Assembly (NCBI RefSeq): GCF_033898525.1 | Contig: NZ_JAXAFJ010000006.1 | Span: 62,001-126,000 of the forward strand | Direction of reading: 5' to 3' | Length of the DNA: 64,000 nucleotides | DNA from: Flaviflagellibacter rhizophilus | GTDB lineage: Bacteria > Pseudomonadota > Alphaproteobacteria > Rhizobiales > Methylopilaceae | Shown: positions 1 to 7,323 of the stretch, piece by piece | Layout of the letters: every line of letters starts with the position of its first letter | Position numbering within the stretch: the first letter of the stretch is position 1 | Position numbers and translations under genes: made by a program | Notes under the pieces: model-generated | Database searches by the model: none | What the model was told of the DNA's origin: nothing | What the model saw: only the letters and a program-made list of their open reading frames with translations

Positions 1-108
1 AGTGCGGCAGAGCTGAACCCCGGCGCAAGGTCCATCCCGCCAGAGGCAACGGAGATCGCGTTGATCTCGCCGTCGGAGTGCCAGATCACGCTCTCCTTCT
101 ACGCGTGA
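1..108 (+). CDS. C-terminal end of an unidentified protein, probably prophage structural
   Basis: An open frame runs from the first base of the window to a TGA at 106-108 and gives about 35 residues ending ITLSFYA. The start lies outside the window. The piece is too short to assign to a family. Its position immediately upstream of a phage tail-type protein and a lysis cassette suggests a tail or base-plate component; that is inference from context only. Confidence 0.4.
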   Translation, partial: SAAELNPGARSIPPEATEIALISPSECQITLSFYA

Positions 109-119
109 AGGCGACAGGC

Positions 120-296
120 ATGAACGCCGCCTTTCGAGCCACCAGCCAGTTCAGCGGCAGCCCCGGTCATTCCTCACCTCTGCTTTCGCCGCGGCGCCGC
201 ACGACGCTGCCGCCGGAGACCGCCACGCGGGCTCTTACGCTGGCCGGGAGTCCGATCTTCCTTGGCCACCGTCCGCTGACGCTAGGCCAGCGCTGA
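120..296 (+). CDS. small hypothetical protein (58 aa), uncertain
   Basis: ATG at 120 is preceded by GAAGG about 8 nt upstream, and the frame gives a 58-residue, Ser/Thr/Arg-rich protein. It starts 11 bp after the preceding stop codon and ends just before a rho-independent terminator, so it would be the last gene of a prophage transcription unit. No domain, signal peptide or membrane segment is recognised. A longer reading from GTG 78 would overlap the upstream gene. It may not be a gene. Confidence 0.3.
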   Translation: MNAAFRATSQFSGSPGHSSPLLSPRRRTTLPPETATRALTLAGSPIFLGHRPLTLGQR

Positions 297-309
297 CAGC
301 TTCAACCAC

Positions 310-336
310 AGCCGCCGCGAGGCGGCTTTTTCTTTT
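310..336 (+). terminator. rho-independent terminator
   Basis: AGCCGCC and GGCGGCT form a perfect 7-bp stem around the loop GCGA, followed by TTTTCTTTT. It closes the upstream phage genes before the tail protein at 354. Confidence 0.8.
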
Positions 337-353
337 CTGAATGGAGAATCTGA

Positions 354-2120
354 ATGAGCAACATCGACATTGCCGCTCCCGGTGAGGCACTGGCTTCACT
401 GGCCAATGCGCTTGGCCCGCTGATGCAGACTGCGCCGGTGGCAGCCGAAGGCTGGACGTCCACCCGTGCGCTCGGCGCTGCGCTGGCTTTCATCGCGCGC
501 CAGCCGGTGGACCGCCGCCCGCCCACGCAAACCGACGACGCCAGCAAGGGGTACGGCGTCGGCAATATCTGGGTGACACAGGATCGACAGGTTTACCGTG
601 CCTTGCGGGTCACGACCGGCGCCGCAGCCTGGCAACGCCAGCCCTCGGCGATCGCACTGGCGGGAGACATCGCTTCCGGGCTGGCAGCCGCGTTCGGCAT
701 CCGCAAACTTGTTTCGGCGTATAGTGGCCCGGGCTTGCAGGTGACGCGCACCTCGGACAATGCGGCGCTGGACATCGGCTTCCGCAGCGACGGCAGCCTC
801 GACACACCGGCCCTCGACAAGTTCCTGCTCGGTACCGTCGGCAAGGTTTCCGTGTGGTACGACCAGAGCGGCAATGGACAGCACGCGACCTCCGGCACGA
901 ACCTGCCGAACGCCACAGCCGAGGATTTCTTCGGCAGCGACCGCGGCGTGTTGTTCGATCACCAGGTGACGTTCAACGCCGTGGGCGGCAAGGTGAAGCA
1001 GTCGCTGGTGCTGCCGACCAGCCTGACGGCGAACTCCAACGCGCTATCCGTCGTGTCGCTCGCCAGCTTTGCGCATGTGACGCGCAACAGTCCGATCATC
1101 GAACTCAGCCCGGCCACGGGGCAGACGGCTGCGATGTGCTTCGGCAATTCCTACCAGAACGGTGTCGCGTCCCTTGCGGCGCGCTTCGGCGCATCCTGGA
1201 AATGGCTCGCGGGCTACCGTCCTCCGATGAACGCCGTGGTGACGGGATTCTCGTCCTCCGCCTCCAATCTGCAGTTCTGGGGCGAGGACAGTTCTTCCAC
1301 GTCCCTTTCCCCGGTCAGCGGAACGGCGCTTGCGGGAGGATTGGTCGGCGGCACCACGCTCTTCACCGACGGCAATGGCGACCCGGATTTCGGCTACAAC
1401 GTGCAGGGCGCGCTGCTGATCTTCTCTCGGGGGATCACCGCGTCGGAATATTCGGCCGTGATGACCTCGCTCTACGCGCATCACCGCCTGTGCCCGCAAG
1501 CGCGGGACACGATCGTGGTGGACGGAGACAGCATCACGGAAGGGGCATTCGCAACCGACTTCCAGAGCTGGCCGCGCAGGCTGATGAAGATGTCGCCCCG
1601 CCCGACGCGGGTCTACAATGTCGCCATCTCGGGTGGTAACTTTGCGTCGCAGACGCAGGCCACGCAGATCGCCCGGTGGGTGCCGCAGCTCTACAAAGCG
1701 AACCTGCCGTCACTGACCCTGCTTTTCGGGACAGGTTCGAACGACCTGCAAGCCAATGGCGGCACGGTCGGCTATGCCGCAACGATGACCGGCACCTCCG
1801 TGCCAGCTTATCTTGCGGCGGTGCGAGCGGCCGGCTGGCAGGCCCCCATCCTGATCGCCACCATCCTGCCGCGCAGCAACATCTCGGGGCAACGGGAGAC
1901 GGAGCGCCAAGCGTACAACACCACGATCCGCTCCGCCTCGTTCCTCCTGGCGAATGGGCTGGCGGGCGTGTCCGATGTGGCGGCCGATCCGACTTTCGCG
2001 GCGCCGGGAGCTTCGGAGGATGCTGCGATATATCAGGACGGCACCCACCTGACCAATCTGGGGACGTCCTATGACGCGGCGGCGCAGATGCGTGCGCTGG
2101 CACCCAGGTTGGCCGGATAA
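354..2120 (+). CDS. prophage tail-type protein with arabinofuranosidase-B-like and SGNH/GDSL hydrolase domains
   Basis: 588 aa. The start ATG has GGAG 7 nt upstream. The middle (about residues 120-200) resembles the arabinofuranosidase-B-like fold seen in phage tail proteins, with segments TSDNAALDIGF and VSVWYDQSGNGQHA. The C-terminal 200 residues are an SGNH hydrolase: block I GDS at 391-393 (nucleophile Ser393), a GSND block with Asn463, and block V DGTH at 562-565 (Asp562, His565). Such esterase domains on phage tail proteins remove acyl groups from surface polysaccharide; that role is inferred here. It sits between two intrinsic terminators and so is a separate transcription unit directly before the lysis genes. 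The N-terminus (1-110) is unassigned and may attach to the virion. Confidence 0.75.
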   Translation: MSNIDIAAPGEALASLANALGPLMQTAPVAAEGWTSTRALGAALAFIARQPVDRRPPTQTDDASKGYGVGNIWVTQDRQVYRALRVTTGAAAWQRQPSAIALAGDIASGLAAAFGIRKLVSAYSGPGLQVTRTSDNAALDIGFRSDGSLDTPALDKFLLGTVGKVSVWYDQSGNGQHATSGTNLPNATAEDFFGSDRGVLFDHQVTFNAVGGKVKQSLVLPTSLTANSNALSVVSLASFAHVTRNSPIIELSPATGQTAAMCFGNSYQNGVASLAARFGASWKWLAGYRPPMNAVVTGFSSSASNLQFWGEDSSSTSLSPVSGTALAGGLVGGTTLFTDGNGDPDFGYNVQGALLIFSRGITASEYSAVMTSLYAHHRLCPQARDTIVVDGDSITEGAFATDFQSWPRRLMKMSPRPTRVYNVAISGGNFASQTQATQIARWVPQLYKANLPSLTLLFGTGSNDLQANGGTVGYAATMTGTSVPAYLAAVRAAGWQAPILIATILPRSNISGQRETERQAYNTTIRSASFLLANGLAGVSDVAADPTFAAPGASEDAAIYQDGTHLTNLGTSYDAAAQMRALAPRLAG

Positions 2121-2138
2121 CCGGCTCCTGCAATCCCA

Positions 2139-2167
2139 AACCCCGTCCGCTTCGAGCGGGTTTTTTT
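2139..2167 (+). terminator. rho-independent terminator after the tail-type gene
   Basis: CGCT-TCG-AGCG with flanking ACC/GGT pairs (interrupted by a bulge) is followed by seven T residues at 2161-2167. It lies between the SGNH protein and the endolysin. Confidence 0.65.
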
Positions 2168-2192
2168 GTGCCTTGGATCAGGAGGTCTGCGG

Positions 2193-3026
2193 ATGCGTCT
2201 CGATCGGAAGACGTTCTTCGCCTATGCGCGCCGTGCGCCATTCGGCAACAGGCTGTCGCGCCAGCAGGTGGAAGGGCTCGACGCCCTTCTGGATGAGTGG
2301 GATAGCGGCAGATACGGCCGCGATGCCCGCCATTTTTCCAATGTCTGCGCCCAGGTGTTCCACGAGACGGGCGGGCGCATGTCGCCCGTCCGCGAGGGGT
2401 TTGCCGCCTCGGACGCGGAGGCCCGCCGTGTGGTGGCGCAGCGGCGCTACGGCAAACGCGATGCGGGAACGGGCCACGTCTATTACGGACGTGGCGCCAT
2501 ACAGCTGACCTGGGCGGAGAACTACCGCCGGCTGGGCAAGGCGCTCGAACTGCGGCTGTATGAGCAGCCGGATCTCGCCCTCGATCTGCGGACCAGCGCC
2601 CTCATCGCGTTGAAGGGCATGGCGGAAGGGCTCTTCACGGGAAAGAAGCTCGCCGACTTCTTCAACGATGCCGAGGACGATCCGGTCGGGGCGCGTGCCA
2701 TCGTCAACGGGCGTGACAAAGCCGCTTTGGTGGCGAGCTACCATGCGCAGTTCCTGGGAGCGGTGACAGCAGCCGATCTCTCCTCGCCCCGTCCTGCCGA
2801 TGTCAGCACGCGGGCCGCCCAACCCGACGATGTGCGGCCGGTGGAGAGCGCGGGCGTGCTGTCGGCGCTGGCGGCCTTCATGGCGGCCGGCGGAACGGGG
2901 CTTGTCGCAGCCGTCAACAATCCGTGGGCAGCGCTGACCCTCGTTTGCCTGAGCCTGATGGCCTTGGCGGTGGCGTGGCTCGTGTCCTCCGGCCGCCTGC
3001 AGGTGACCCGGAGGACGGTGCCATGA
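2193..3026 (+). CDS. GH19 (chitinase-like) phage endolysin with C-terminal membrane segment
   Basis: 277 aa. ATG 2193 is chosen because AGGAGG lies 8 nt upstream; a longer frame from 2166 would begin inside the terminator T-run. The N-terminal 200 residues match the GH19 lysozyme/chitinase fold: FHETGG with the likely catalytic Glu58, and YYGRGAIQLTW at 97-107 followed by NYRRLG, the family hallmark. This domain would cleave peptidoglycan glycan strands. Residues about 215-262 contain two hydrophobic stretches, so the enzyme is probably membrane tethered, as in some alphaproteobacterial prophages. The stop overlaps the holin ATG (ATGA), showing translational coupling in a lysis cassette. Confidence 0.85.
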   Translation: MRLDRKTFFAYARRAPFGNRLSRQQVEGLDALLDEWDSGRYGRDARHFSNVCAQVFHETGGRMSPVREGFAASDAEARRVVAQRRYGKRDAGTGHVYYGRGAIQLTWAENYRRLGKALELRLYEQPDLALDLRTSALIALKGMAEGLFTGKKLADFFNDAEDDPVGARAIVNGRDKAALVASYHAQFLGAVTAADLSSPRPADVSTRAAQPDDVRPVESAGVLSALAAFMAAGGTGLVAAVNNPWAALTLVCLSLMALAVAWLVSSGRLQVTRRTVP

Positions 3027-3406
3027 TCGCCGTGCTTGGAACCCTGTTCCGCTGGCTGGGCGGCGGTGCCCTGGACCGCCTGCTCACGTCTGTCGAGAAG
3101 CGCGTGGACAGCGAATCGGAGCGAGAGCGCATCAAGGCGGATCTCGTGGCGAGTTACATGCAGGCACAGGTGCAGGTGCTCGCGGGGCGTGGATGGTGGT
3201 TTCCGCTGCTGTTCCTGGGGCCTGCCGGGTTCTGGTTCGCCTCCGTGTGCATCTACAGTGTGCTGTGGTGCGAGAGATGCGCCTTCCCGCAGGTATGGAC
3301 CATCGCGGCGCTGCCGCCGCCGCTGGACGAGTGGATGGGCGTGCTGATCGGCTCCCTCTTCGTAGGTGCCGGCTTGAAGACTGTCGTCTCGGCGCTGAAA
3401 AGATGA
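3023..3406 (+). CDS. 3TM-type phage / GTA holin
   Basis: 127 aa. ATG 3023 overlaps the endolysin stop and has GAGGA upstream. The protein has an amphipathic N-terminus, a charged central helix (residues 25-45) and two clear hydrophobic segments near 58-80 and 100-122, the layout of the 3TM holin family of prophages and gene transfer agents. Holins form the membrane lesion that times lysis. The neighbouring endolysin supports the call. Family assignment rests on pattern recognition, not on a search. Confidence 0.75.
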   Translation: MIAVLGTLFRWLGGGALDRLLTSVEKRVDSESERERIKADLVASYMQAQVQVLAGRGWWFPLLFLGPAGFWFASVCIYSVLWCERCAFPQVWTIAALPPPLDEWMGVLIGSLFVGAGLKTVVSALKR

Positions 3407-3822
3407 GCCGGCATCAGCAGCAGGCGCGGGAGAGGGGGCTCGAATGGCTGTCGTCGATCATCATGGTGGCGTGGGGAATCATCCTCGCGCAGCCGGGAGA
3501 CACCCTTTCGGCGGCGAACTTCAGCGAATCCGCGGCGCACGGGGTCGCGGAAGATGGTCTGGCCTATGTCTTCGGGGCGTTGGGCGGCGTGCGTCTCGCC
3601 GCGCTCTACATCAACGGGCGATGGCCGCGCACGCCCCTGCTCAGGATGATCGGCGCGGGAGCGGGCCTGCTGCTCTGGGGGCAGATCGCTTCCATGTTCG
3701 GCACCAGCTATCTGGCGACGGGAAACGCCGGCACCGGCTTTGCAGCCTATGGCTGTCTCGCCATGGCGGAGATCTTCAGCATCTATTGGGCGGCTTTCGA
3801 TGCTCGGTATAACCGTCCCTGA
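3403..3822 (+). CDS. prophage membrane protein of unknown function
   Basis: 139 aa, starting at an ATGA overlap with the holin stop. Three to four hydrophobic segments are visible (for example WLSSIIMVAWGIILA and LLRMIGAGAGLLLWG), with a short basic N-terminus. Being coupled to holin and endolysin, it probably belongs to the lysis module as an accessory holin or antiholin, but no family is recognised. Confidence 0.65.
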   Translation: MSRHQQQARERGLEWLSSIIMVAWGIILAQPGDTLSAANFSESAAHGVAEDGLAYVFGALGGVRLAALYINGRWPRTPLLRMIGAGAGLLLWGQIASMFGTSYLATGNAGTGFAAYGCLAMAEIFSIYWAAFDARYNRP

Positions 3823-4093
3823 CGCTGTCCTGATCCTGGGTGCGGGGACGGCGATTCTCACCGCCTATCTGGGCACTCAGAAGGGGAACACCGCGCGCCG
3901 CGAAACGCCTCCCGATCCCGCAATGGCCATCTTCAGCAGCACGATGGTGGACACGGCCACGTTCCGGGACCTCGTGGAGGTGTTGAAGCTTCTGGTGGTC
4001 GCCATCGAATCCGGAGTGCACGCAAACGAACGCCGGGCGCGCGATCGGCAGGCACAATTGCTGCAGGACCTTCTTGAGCGGCTTGACCGCTGA
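3800..4093 (+). CDS. small prophage membrane-anchored protein
   Basis: 97 aa. ATG 3800 overlaps the upstream gene by 23 bp. One N-terminal hydrophobic segment (VPDAVLILGAGTAILTAYLG) is followed by a polar region and a C-terminal helix rich in Arg, Gln and Leu. This is the layout of a single-pass protein with a cytoplasmic coiled tail. It is the last gene of the lysis operon. The function could be spanin-like or a regulatory partner of the holin; neither is shown. Confidence 0.6.
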   Translation: MLGITVPDAVLILGAGTAILTAYLGTQKGNTARRETPPDPAMAIFSSTMVDTATFRDLVEVLKLLVVAIESGVHANERRARDRQAQLLQDLLERLDR

Positions 4094-4150
4094 GCGAGGT
4101 CTGCCTGTTAAGGTGTTGATAAGAATTGCCCTTTCCTACAGGGGCGAATA

Positions 4151-4180
4151 CACAAAAGCCGTTGGCCTGCCGCTTTTGTG
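4151..4180. repeat. 9-bp inverted repeat in the prophage/core intergenic region
   Basis: CACAAAAGC at 4151-4159 and GCTTTTGTG at 4172-4180 are perfect complements around a 12-nt loop. There is no T-run typical of a terminator beyond the arm itself. It could be a weak terminator for the lysis operon or an operator for the next gene. Confidence 0.45.
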
Positions 4181-4188
4181 CCTCATTT

Positions 4189-4238
4189 TGTGACACTGAC
4201 GGCCGCGTGTGTGACACGAACGACACGGACATTGTGAC
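4189..4238. promoter_or_regulatory. three phased TGTGAC repeats upstream of the outer-membrane protein gene
   Basis: TGTGACAC occurs at 4189-4196 and 4210-4217, and TGTGAC at 4233-4238. The spacings of 21 and 23 bp are about two helical turns. They lie 50-100 bp before the ATG of the barrel gene, a suitable place for a direct-repeat activator site. No regulator is identified. Confidence 0.35.
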
Positions 4239-4289
4239 GACTCTGCGGTAGGTTCAGGGCATCAGTTGAGTTCAAACGAGGGTATCACA

Positions 4290-4979
4290 ATGATCCGCAA
4301 CATCCTGCTGGCCAGCGCGGCCACTTTTGCAATGGTTGGCGGCGCTGCTGCTGCTGACATGCCTGCTTACCCGGCTGAAGCTGCTGCGGTTGTCGAGGCT
4401 CCGGTCGAGAACACCTGGTCCGGCATGTACGTCGGTATCCACGGCGGCTGGAACTGGAACGAGACCGGCGAAGACGGCTTCTTCGGTGAGACCGAGTCCG
4501 ACGGCTTCGTGATCGGCGGCCAGGCTGGCTACAACTGGCAGATGAACAACATCGTGTTCGGTCTCGAGTTCGATGGCTCCTACGTCGACAACTCCGACGA
4601 TGTGGCCGATCCGGACGGCGACGGTGTTGCTCTCGGCTTCGGTATCGAGCAGAACTACCTCGTGTCCGCCCGTGGCCGTCTCGGCTTCGCCTTTGATCGC
4701 TTCCTGGTGTACGGCACCGGCGGCGCGGCCTTCACCGGCCTGGACTTCGAGTTCGCTGATGGCGGCGAAGACGACGCCAACTACTTCGGCTGGGTTGCGG
4801 GCGGCGGCGTCGAGTTCGCTCTGACGCAGAACGTCACGCTCGGCGTCGAGTACCTGCACTACGAGTTCGGCGATGAGACCATCGGCGACGACGATCTGGG
4901 CCTCGGCGACATCGACCTGACGAACGACGTTGTTCGTGGCCGCCTGAACGTCAAGTTCGACAGCCTCTTCGGCAACTGA
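4290..4979 (+). CDS. outer-membrane beta-barrel protein (Omp25/Omp31-like porin family)
   Basis: 229 aa. ATG 4290 has GAGGG 8 nt upstream. A signal peptide (MIRNILLASAATFAMVGGAAAA) is followed by a mature N-terminus of ADMPAYPAEAA type, typical of Rhizobiales outer-membrane proteins. The rest alternates aromatic/Gly strands with acidic loops: WSGMYVGIHGGWNW, GGQAGYNWQM, and a final strand VRGRLNVKFDSLFGN ending on an aromatic-containing tail. About 8 strands are expected. It probably gives structural integrity or small-solute permeability. The loops are unusually Asp-rich. It is monocistronic, with its own terminator. Confidence 0.85.
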   Translation: MIRNILLASAATFAMVGGAAAADMPAYPAEAAAVVEAPVENTWSGMYVGIHGGWNWNETGEDGFFGETESDGFVIGGQAGYNWQMNNIVFGLEFDGSYVDNSDDVADPDGDGVALGFGIEQNYLVSARGRLGFAFDRFLVYGTGGAAFTGLDFEFADGGEDDANYFGWVAGGGVEFALTQNVTLGVEYLHYEFGDETIGDDDLGLGDIDLTNDVVRGRLNVKFDSLFGN

Positions 4980-5013
4980 TCTGACGGTCCTCCGGGACCA
5001 TCGGAACTGATAG

Positions 5014-5047
5014 ACCCCGCTCCGGCTCAGCCGGGGCGGGGTTTTTC
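5014..5047 (+). terminator. rho-independent terminator
   Basis: ACCCCGC-CCGGC pairs with GCCGG-GCGGGGT around a TCA loop and is followed by TTTTT. It ends the barrel gene transcript. Confidence 0.85.
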
Positions 5048-5146
5048 GTGTTGTTCGTGCCCCTGGCGCGCGTTGACGCGGGCGCTGCCCGGGTCCATGT
5101 CACGCTTCCAGAGCCGGCATGTCCCCGGCCATGTGGATCGGAACCG

Positions 5147-6145
5147 TTGAGCCTTCAGCCCGAGCAGCTTCGCTTCTCCGTCGCACCAATGATGGATTGG
5201 ACCGATCGGCATTGCCGCGTCTTCCATCGGCGGCTCAGCAAGCGGGCTCGCCTCTACACCGAGATGGTGACGACAGGAGCCGTGATTCACGGCCCGCGAG
5301 ACCGGCTGCTGGGGTTCTCCGAGGAGGAGCATCCTCTCGCGGTCCAGCTCGGCGGGTCGGACCCGGTGGCATTGGCCGAGGCTTCGCGCATCTGCGAAGG
5401 CTTCGGCTATCAGGAAATCAATCTGAATGTCGGCTGCCCCTCCGACCGCGTGCAGGACGGACGGTTCGGCGCCTGCCTGATGCGCGAGCCGGAACTGGTA
5501 GGGCGCTGCGTCTCCGCGATGGTGGAGGCGGTGCGAGTTCCCGTCACCGTGAAGTGCCGGATCGGGGTGGACGAGCAGGACACCGGGCCGGCGCTCGACG
5601 CCATGGCCGATTCGGTTGTCTCGGCGGGAGCATCGGCGCTCATCGTCCACGCCCGCAAAGCATGGCTGCAAGGACTGTCACCCAAGGAGAACCGGGACGT
5701 GCCGCCGCTCGACTACGACCGCGTATACCGTCTGAAGCAGCGGCTGCCGGATCTTCCGATCTGCATCAATGGTGGTGTCACGGACATGCCTGAGATCGTC
5801 CAGCATCTGGAGCGGACGGACGGCGTCATGCTGGGGCGTGCCGCGTACCATAATCCCGGTTTGCTTTGGGAAGTCGACCACCTGATGTTCGGTGAAGAGC
5901 CCCAATTCGAGAGTGCGCGGGCCGCTGCAGAGAGCATGATTCCCTATATCGACGACCATGTGGGCCGTGGCGGCAAAGCAAGCGATGTGACGCGGCATAT
6001 GCTGGGCCTGTTCCCGGGGCAGAAAGGTGCACGCGCTTTCCGCCGTCACCTCTCCACCTATGCCGTCCAGCCCGGCGCGTCCGGCCAAGTGCTGCGGGAT
6101 GCGCTGTCCATGGTCGAGGATGCGGCCCTGGTGCAGGCCGCGTGA
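5147..6145 (+). CDS. dusA: tRNA-dihydrouridine synthase A
   Basis: 332 aa from TTG 5147. This start is preferred because the conserved family N-terminus begins just after it (FSVAPMMDWTDRHCR), while in-frame GTG/TTG codons further up lie in the terminator. The enzyme uses FMN and NADPH to reduce uridine in the tRNA D-loop (U20/U20a). Visible signatures are the flavin-barrel start APMMDWTD, LNVGCPSDRVQDGRFGACLM with the catalytic Cys, VTVKCRIGVD, LIVHARKAWLQGLSPKENR and INGGVTD. The length is normal for DusA. It overlaps the next gene by 4 bp. Confidence 0.93.
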   Translation: MSLQPEQLRFSVAPMMDWTDRHCRVFHRRLSKRARLYTEMVTTGAVIHGPRDRLLGFSEEEHPLAVQLGGSDPVALAEASRICEGFGYQEINLNVGCPSDRVQDGRFGACLMREPELVGRCVSAMVEAVRVPVTVKCRIGVDEQDTGPALDAMADSVVSAGASALIVHARKAWLQGLSPKENRDVPPLDYDRVYRLKQRLPDLPICINGGVTDMPEIVQHLERTDGVMLGRAAYHNPGLLWEVDHLMFGEEPQFESARAAAESMIPYIDDHVGRGGKASDVTRHMLGLFPGQKGARAFRRHLSTYAVQPGASGQVLRDALSMVEDAALVQAA

Positions 6146-6981
6146 GCCTCTTTGGCATAGCAGCGGGAGATCTGGCGGTCCTCGTCGGATCCATGCTCGC
6201 GGCGGGCGTGGCGTCGGGCGTTCTCGCCGGAATGCTGGGGGTTGGCGGAGGCGCGGTCATCGTACCGGTGCTCTACCAGCTGTTCACTTTCCTCGATGTG
6301 CCGGACGAGGTGCGGATGCATCTGTGCGTCGGCACATCGCTTGCCGTGATCATCCCCACCTCGATCCGCTCGCTGATGAGCCATCATCGCCGCGGAGCCG
6401 TGGACTTCAAGGCGCTGCGAATCTGGGCTGTGCCTGTTGCCGTGGGAACGGCTTTGGGAACCTTGCTCGCGGCCTTGATCCCGTCCGCGGGACTGGAACT
6501 GGCCTTCGCGGTTTTCGGCATCGTCATCGGCTTGCAGATGCTGGTTCTCGGGACCCGCACCCTCAAAGTGCGCGACGACCTCCCGGGACCCGCCGGCATG
6601 TCTGCCTATGGGCTCGCTATCGGTCTGTTCTCATCCCTGATCGGGATTGGCGGCGGCTCTCTTGGAAACATCGTCTTTGCGATTCATGGCCGCTCGATGC
6701 ACCAGGCGGTGGGCACGGGAGCGGGCCTGGGCCTTCTGATCTCGGTGCCGGGAGCCATCGGCTTCATGATCGCAGGCTGGCCGGAAATGGCGATCCTGCC
6801 GCCATTGTCCGTTGGCTATGTGTCGGCGATCGGCGCATTGCTGCTCGCGCCGGTCGCGATGCTTACGGCTCCCCTAGGCGTGCGAATCGCCCACGGTTTT
6901 TCGTCGCGCCAGCTTGAAATTGCGCTGGGCACCTTCCTTCTCCTGATGGGTGCACGCTTCCTGTTCGGCGTGCTGGTCTGA
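6142..6981 (+). CDS. TSUP family permease (TauE/SafE-like)
   Basis: 279 aa. The GTG start overlaps the dusA stop (GTGA). About eight hydrophobic segments are arranged as two similar halves, each with a Gly-rich motif: GVLAGMLGVGGGAVIVPVL near the N-terminus and GLFSSLIGIGGGSLGNIVF in the middle. These are the hallmark repeats of the sulfite/organosulfonate exporter (TSUP) family. The substrate is likely an anion, perhaps sulfur- or carbon-containing; nothing nearby identifies it. It is translationally coupled to dusA, but no functional link is apparent. Confidence 0.85.
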   Translation: MSLFGIAAGDLAVLVGSMLAAGVASGVLAGMLGVGGGAVIVPVLYQLFTFLDVPDEVRMHLCVGTSLAVIIPTSIRSLMSHHRRGAVDFKALRIWAVPVAVGTALGTLLAALIPSAGLELAFAVFGIVIGLQMLVLGTRTLKVRDDLPGPAGMSAYGLAIGLFSSLIGIGGGSLGNIVFAIHGRSMHQAVGTGAGLGLLISVPGAIGFMIAGWPEMAILPPLSVGYVSAIGALLLAPVAMLTAPLGVRIAHGFSSRQLEIALGTFLLLMGARFLFGVLV

Positions 6982-7275
6982 TCAGCCGGCTCCGAACATC
7001 GCGGCCAGTCGGTCCTTCCAGACGTACAGCAGGGCAATGGCGCCGATGATCGCGAGCCAGATCGCGATGTGGATGAGCGGTCCGCCGGAGGAGCCCGCCC
7101 GGTAACGCCCGAACAGTCCGCTCCCGATCAGGACGGCCAGCGAAAGGGCCGCGACCAGCCCGGCGATCCGGTCTCCCGAAGCATCGTCCATGACGCCCAG
7201 GCTGTCGAAAACGACGAGGCCGATAATGGCCGTGACAACAACGGCAAGAGCCGCAAGAGCAAGAGGATTGCGCAT
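6982..7275 (-). CDS. small membrane protein, possibly a detached anchor of the TIGR02281 aspartyl protease family
   Basis: 97 aa, running towards the TSUP gene with no gap between the stop codons. Three hydrophobic stretches are seen: residues 3-24, about 40-56, and 65-88 (GPLIHIAIWLAIIGAIALLYVWKD). The order of helix, short loop, IGSGLFGRYR, helix and KDRL resembles the membrane-anchor region that precedes the catalytic domain in rhizobial retropepsin-like proteases. No protease domain (DTG motif) follows here. The resemblance is from memory and tentative. Confidence 0.6.
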   Translation of the reverse strand: MRNPLALAALAVVVTAIIGLVVFDSLGVMDDASGDRIAGLVAALSLAVLIGSGLFGRYRAGSSGGPLIHIAIWLAIIGAIALLYVWKDRLAAMFGAG

Positions 7276-7323
7276 CGTTCCCTATATAGAGCAATGCGCC
7301 GGCATCCTAAGTCGCGGATCTTT

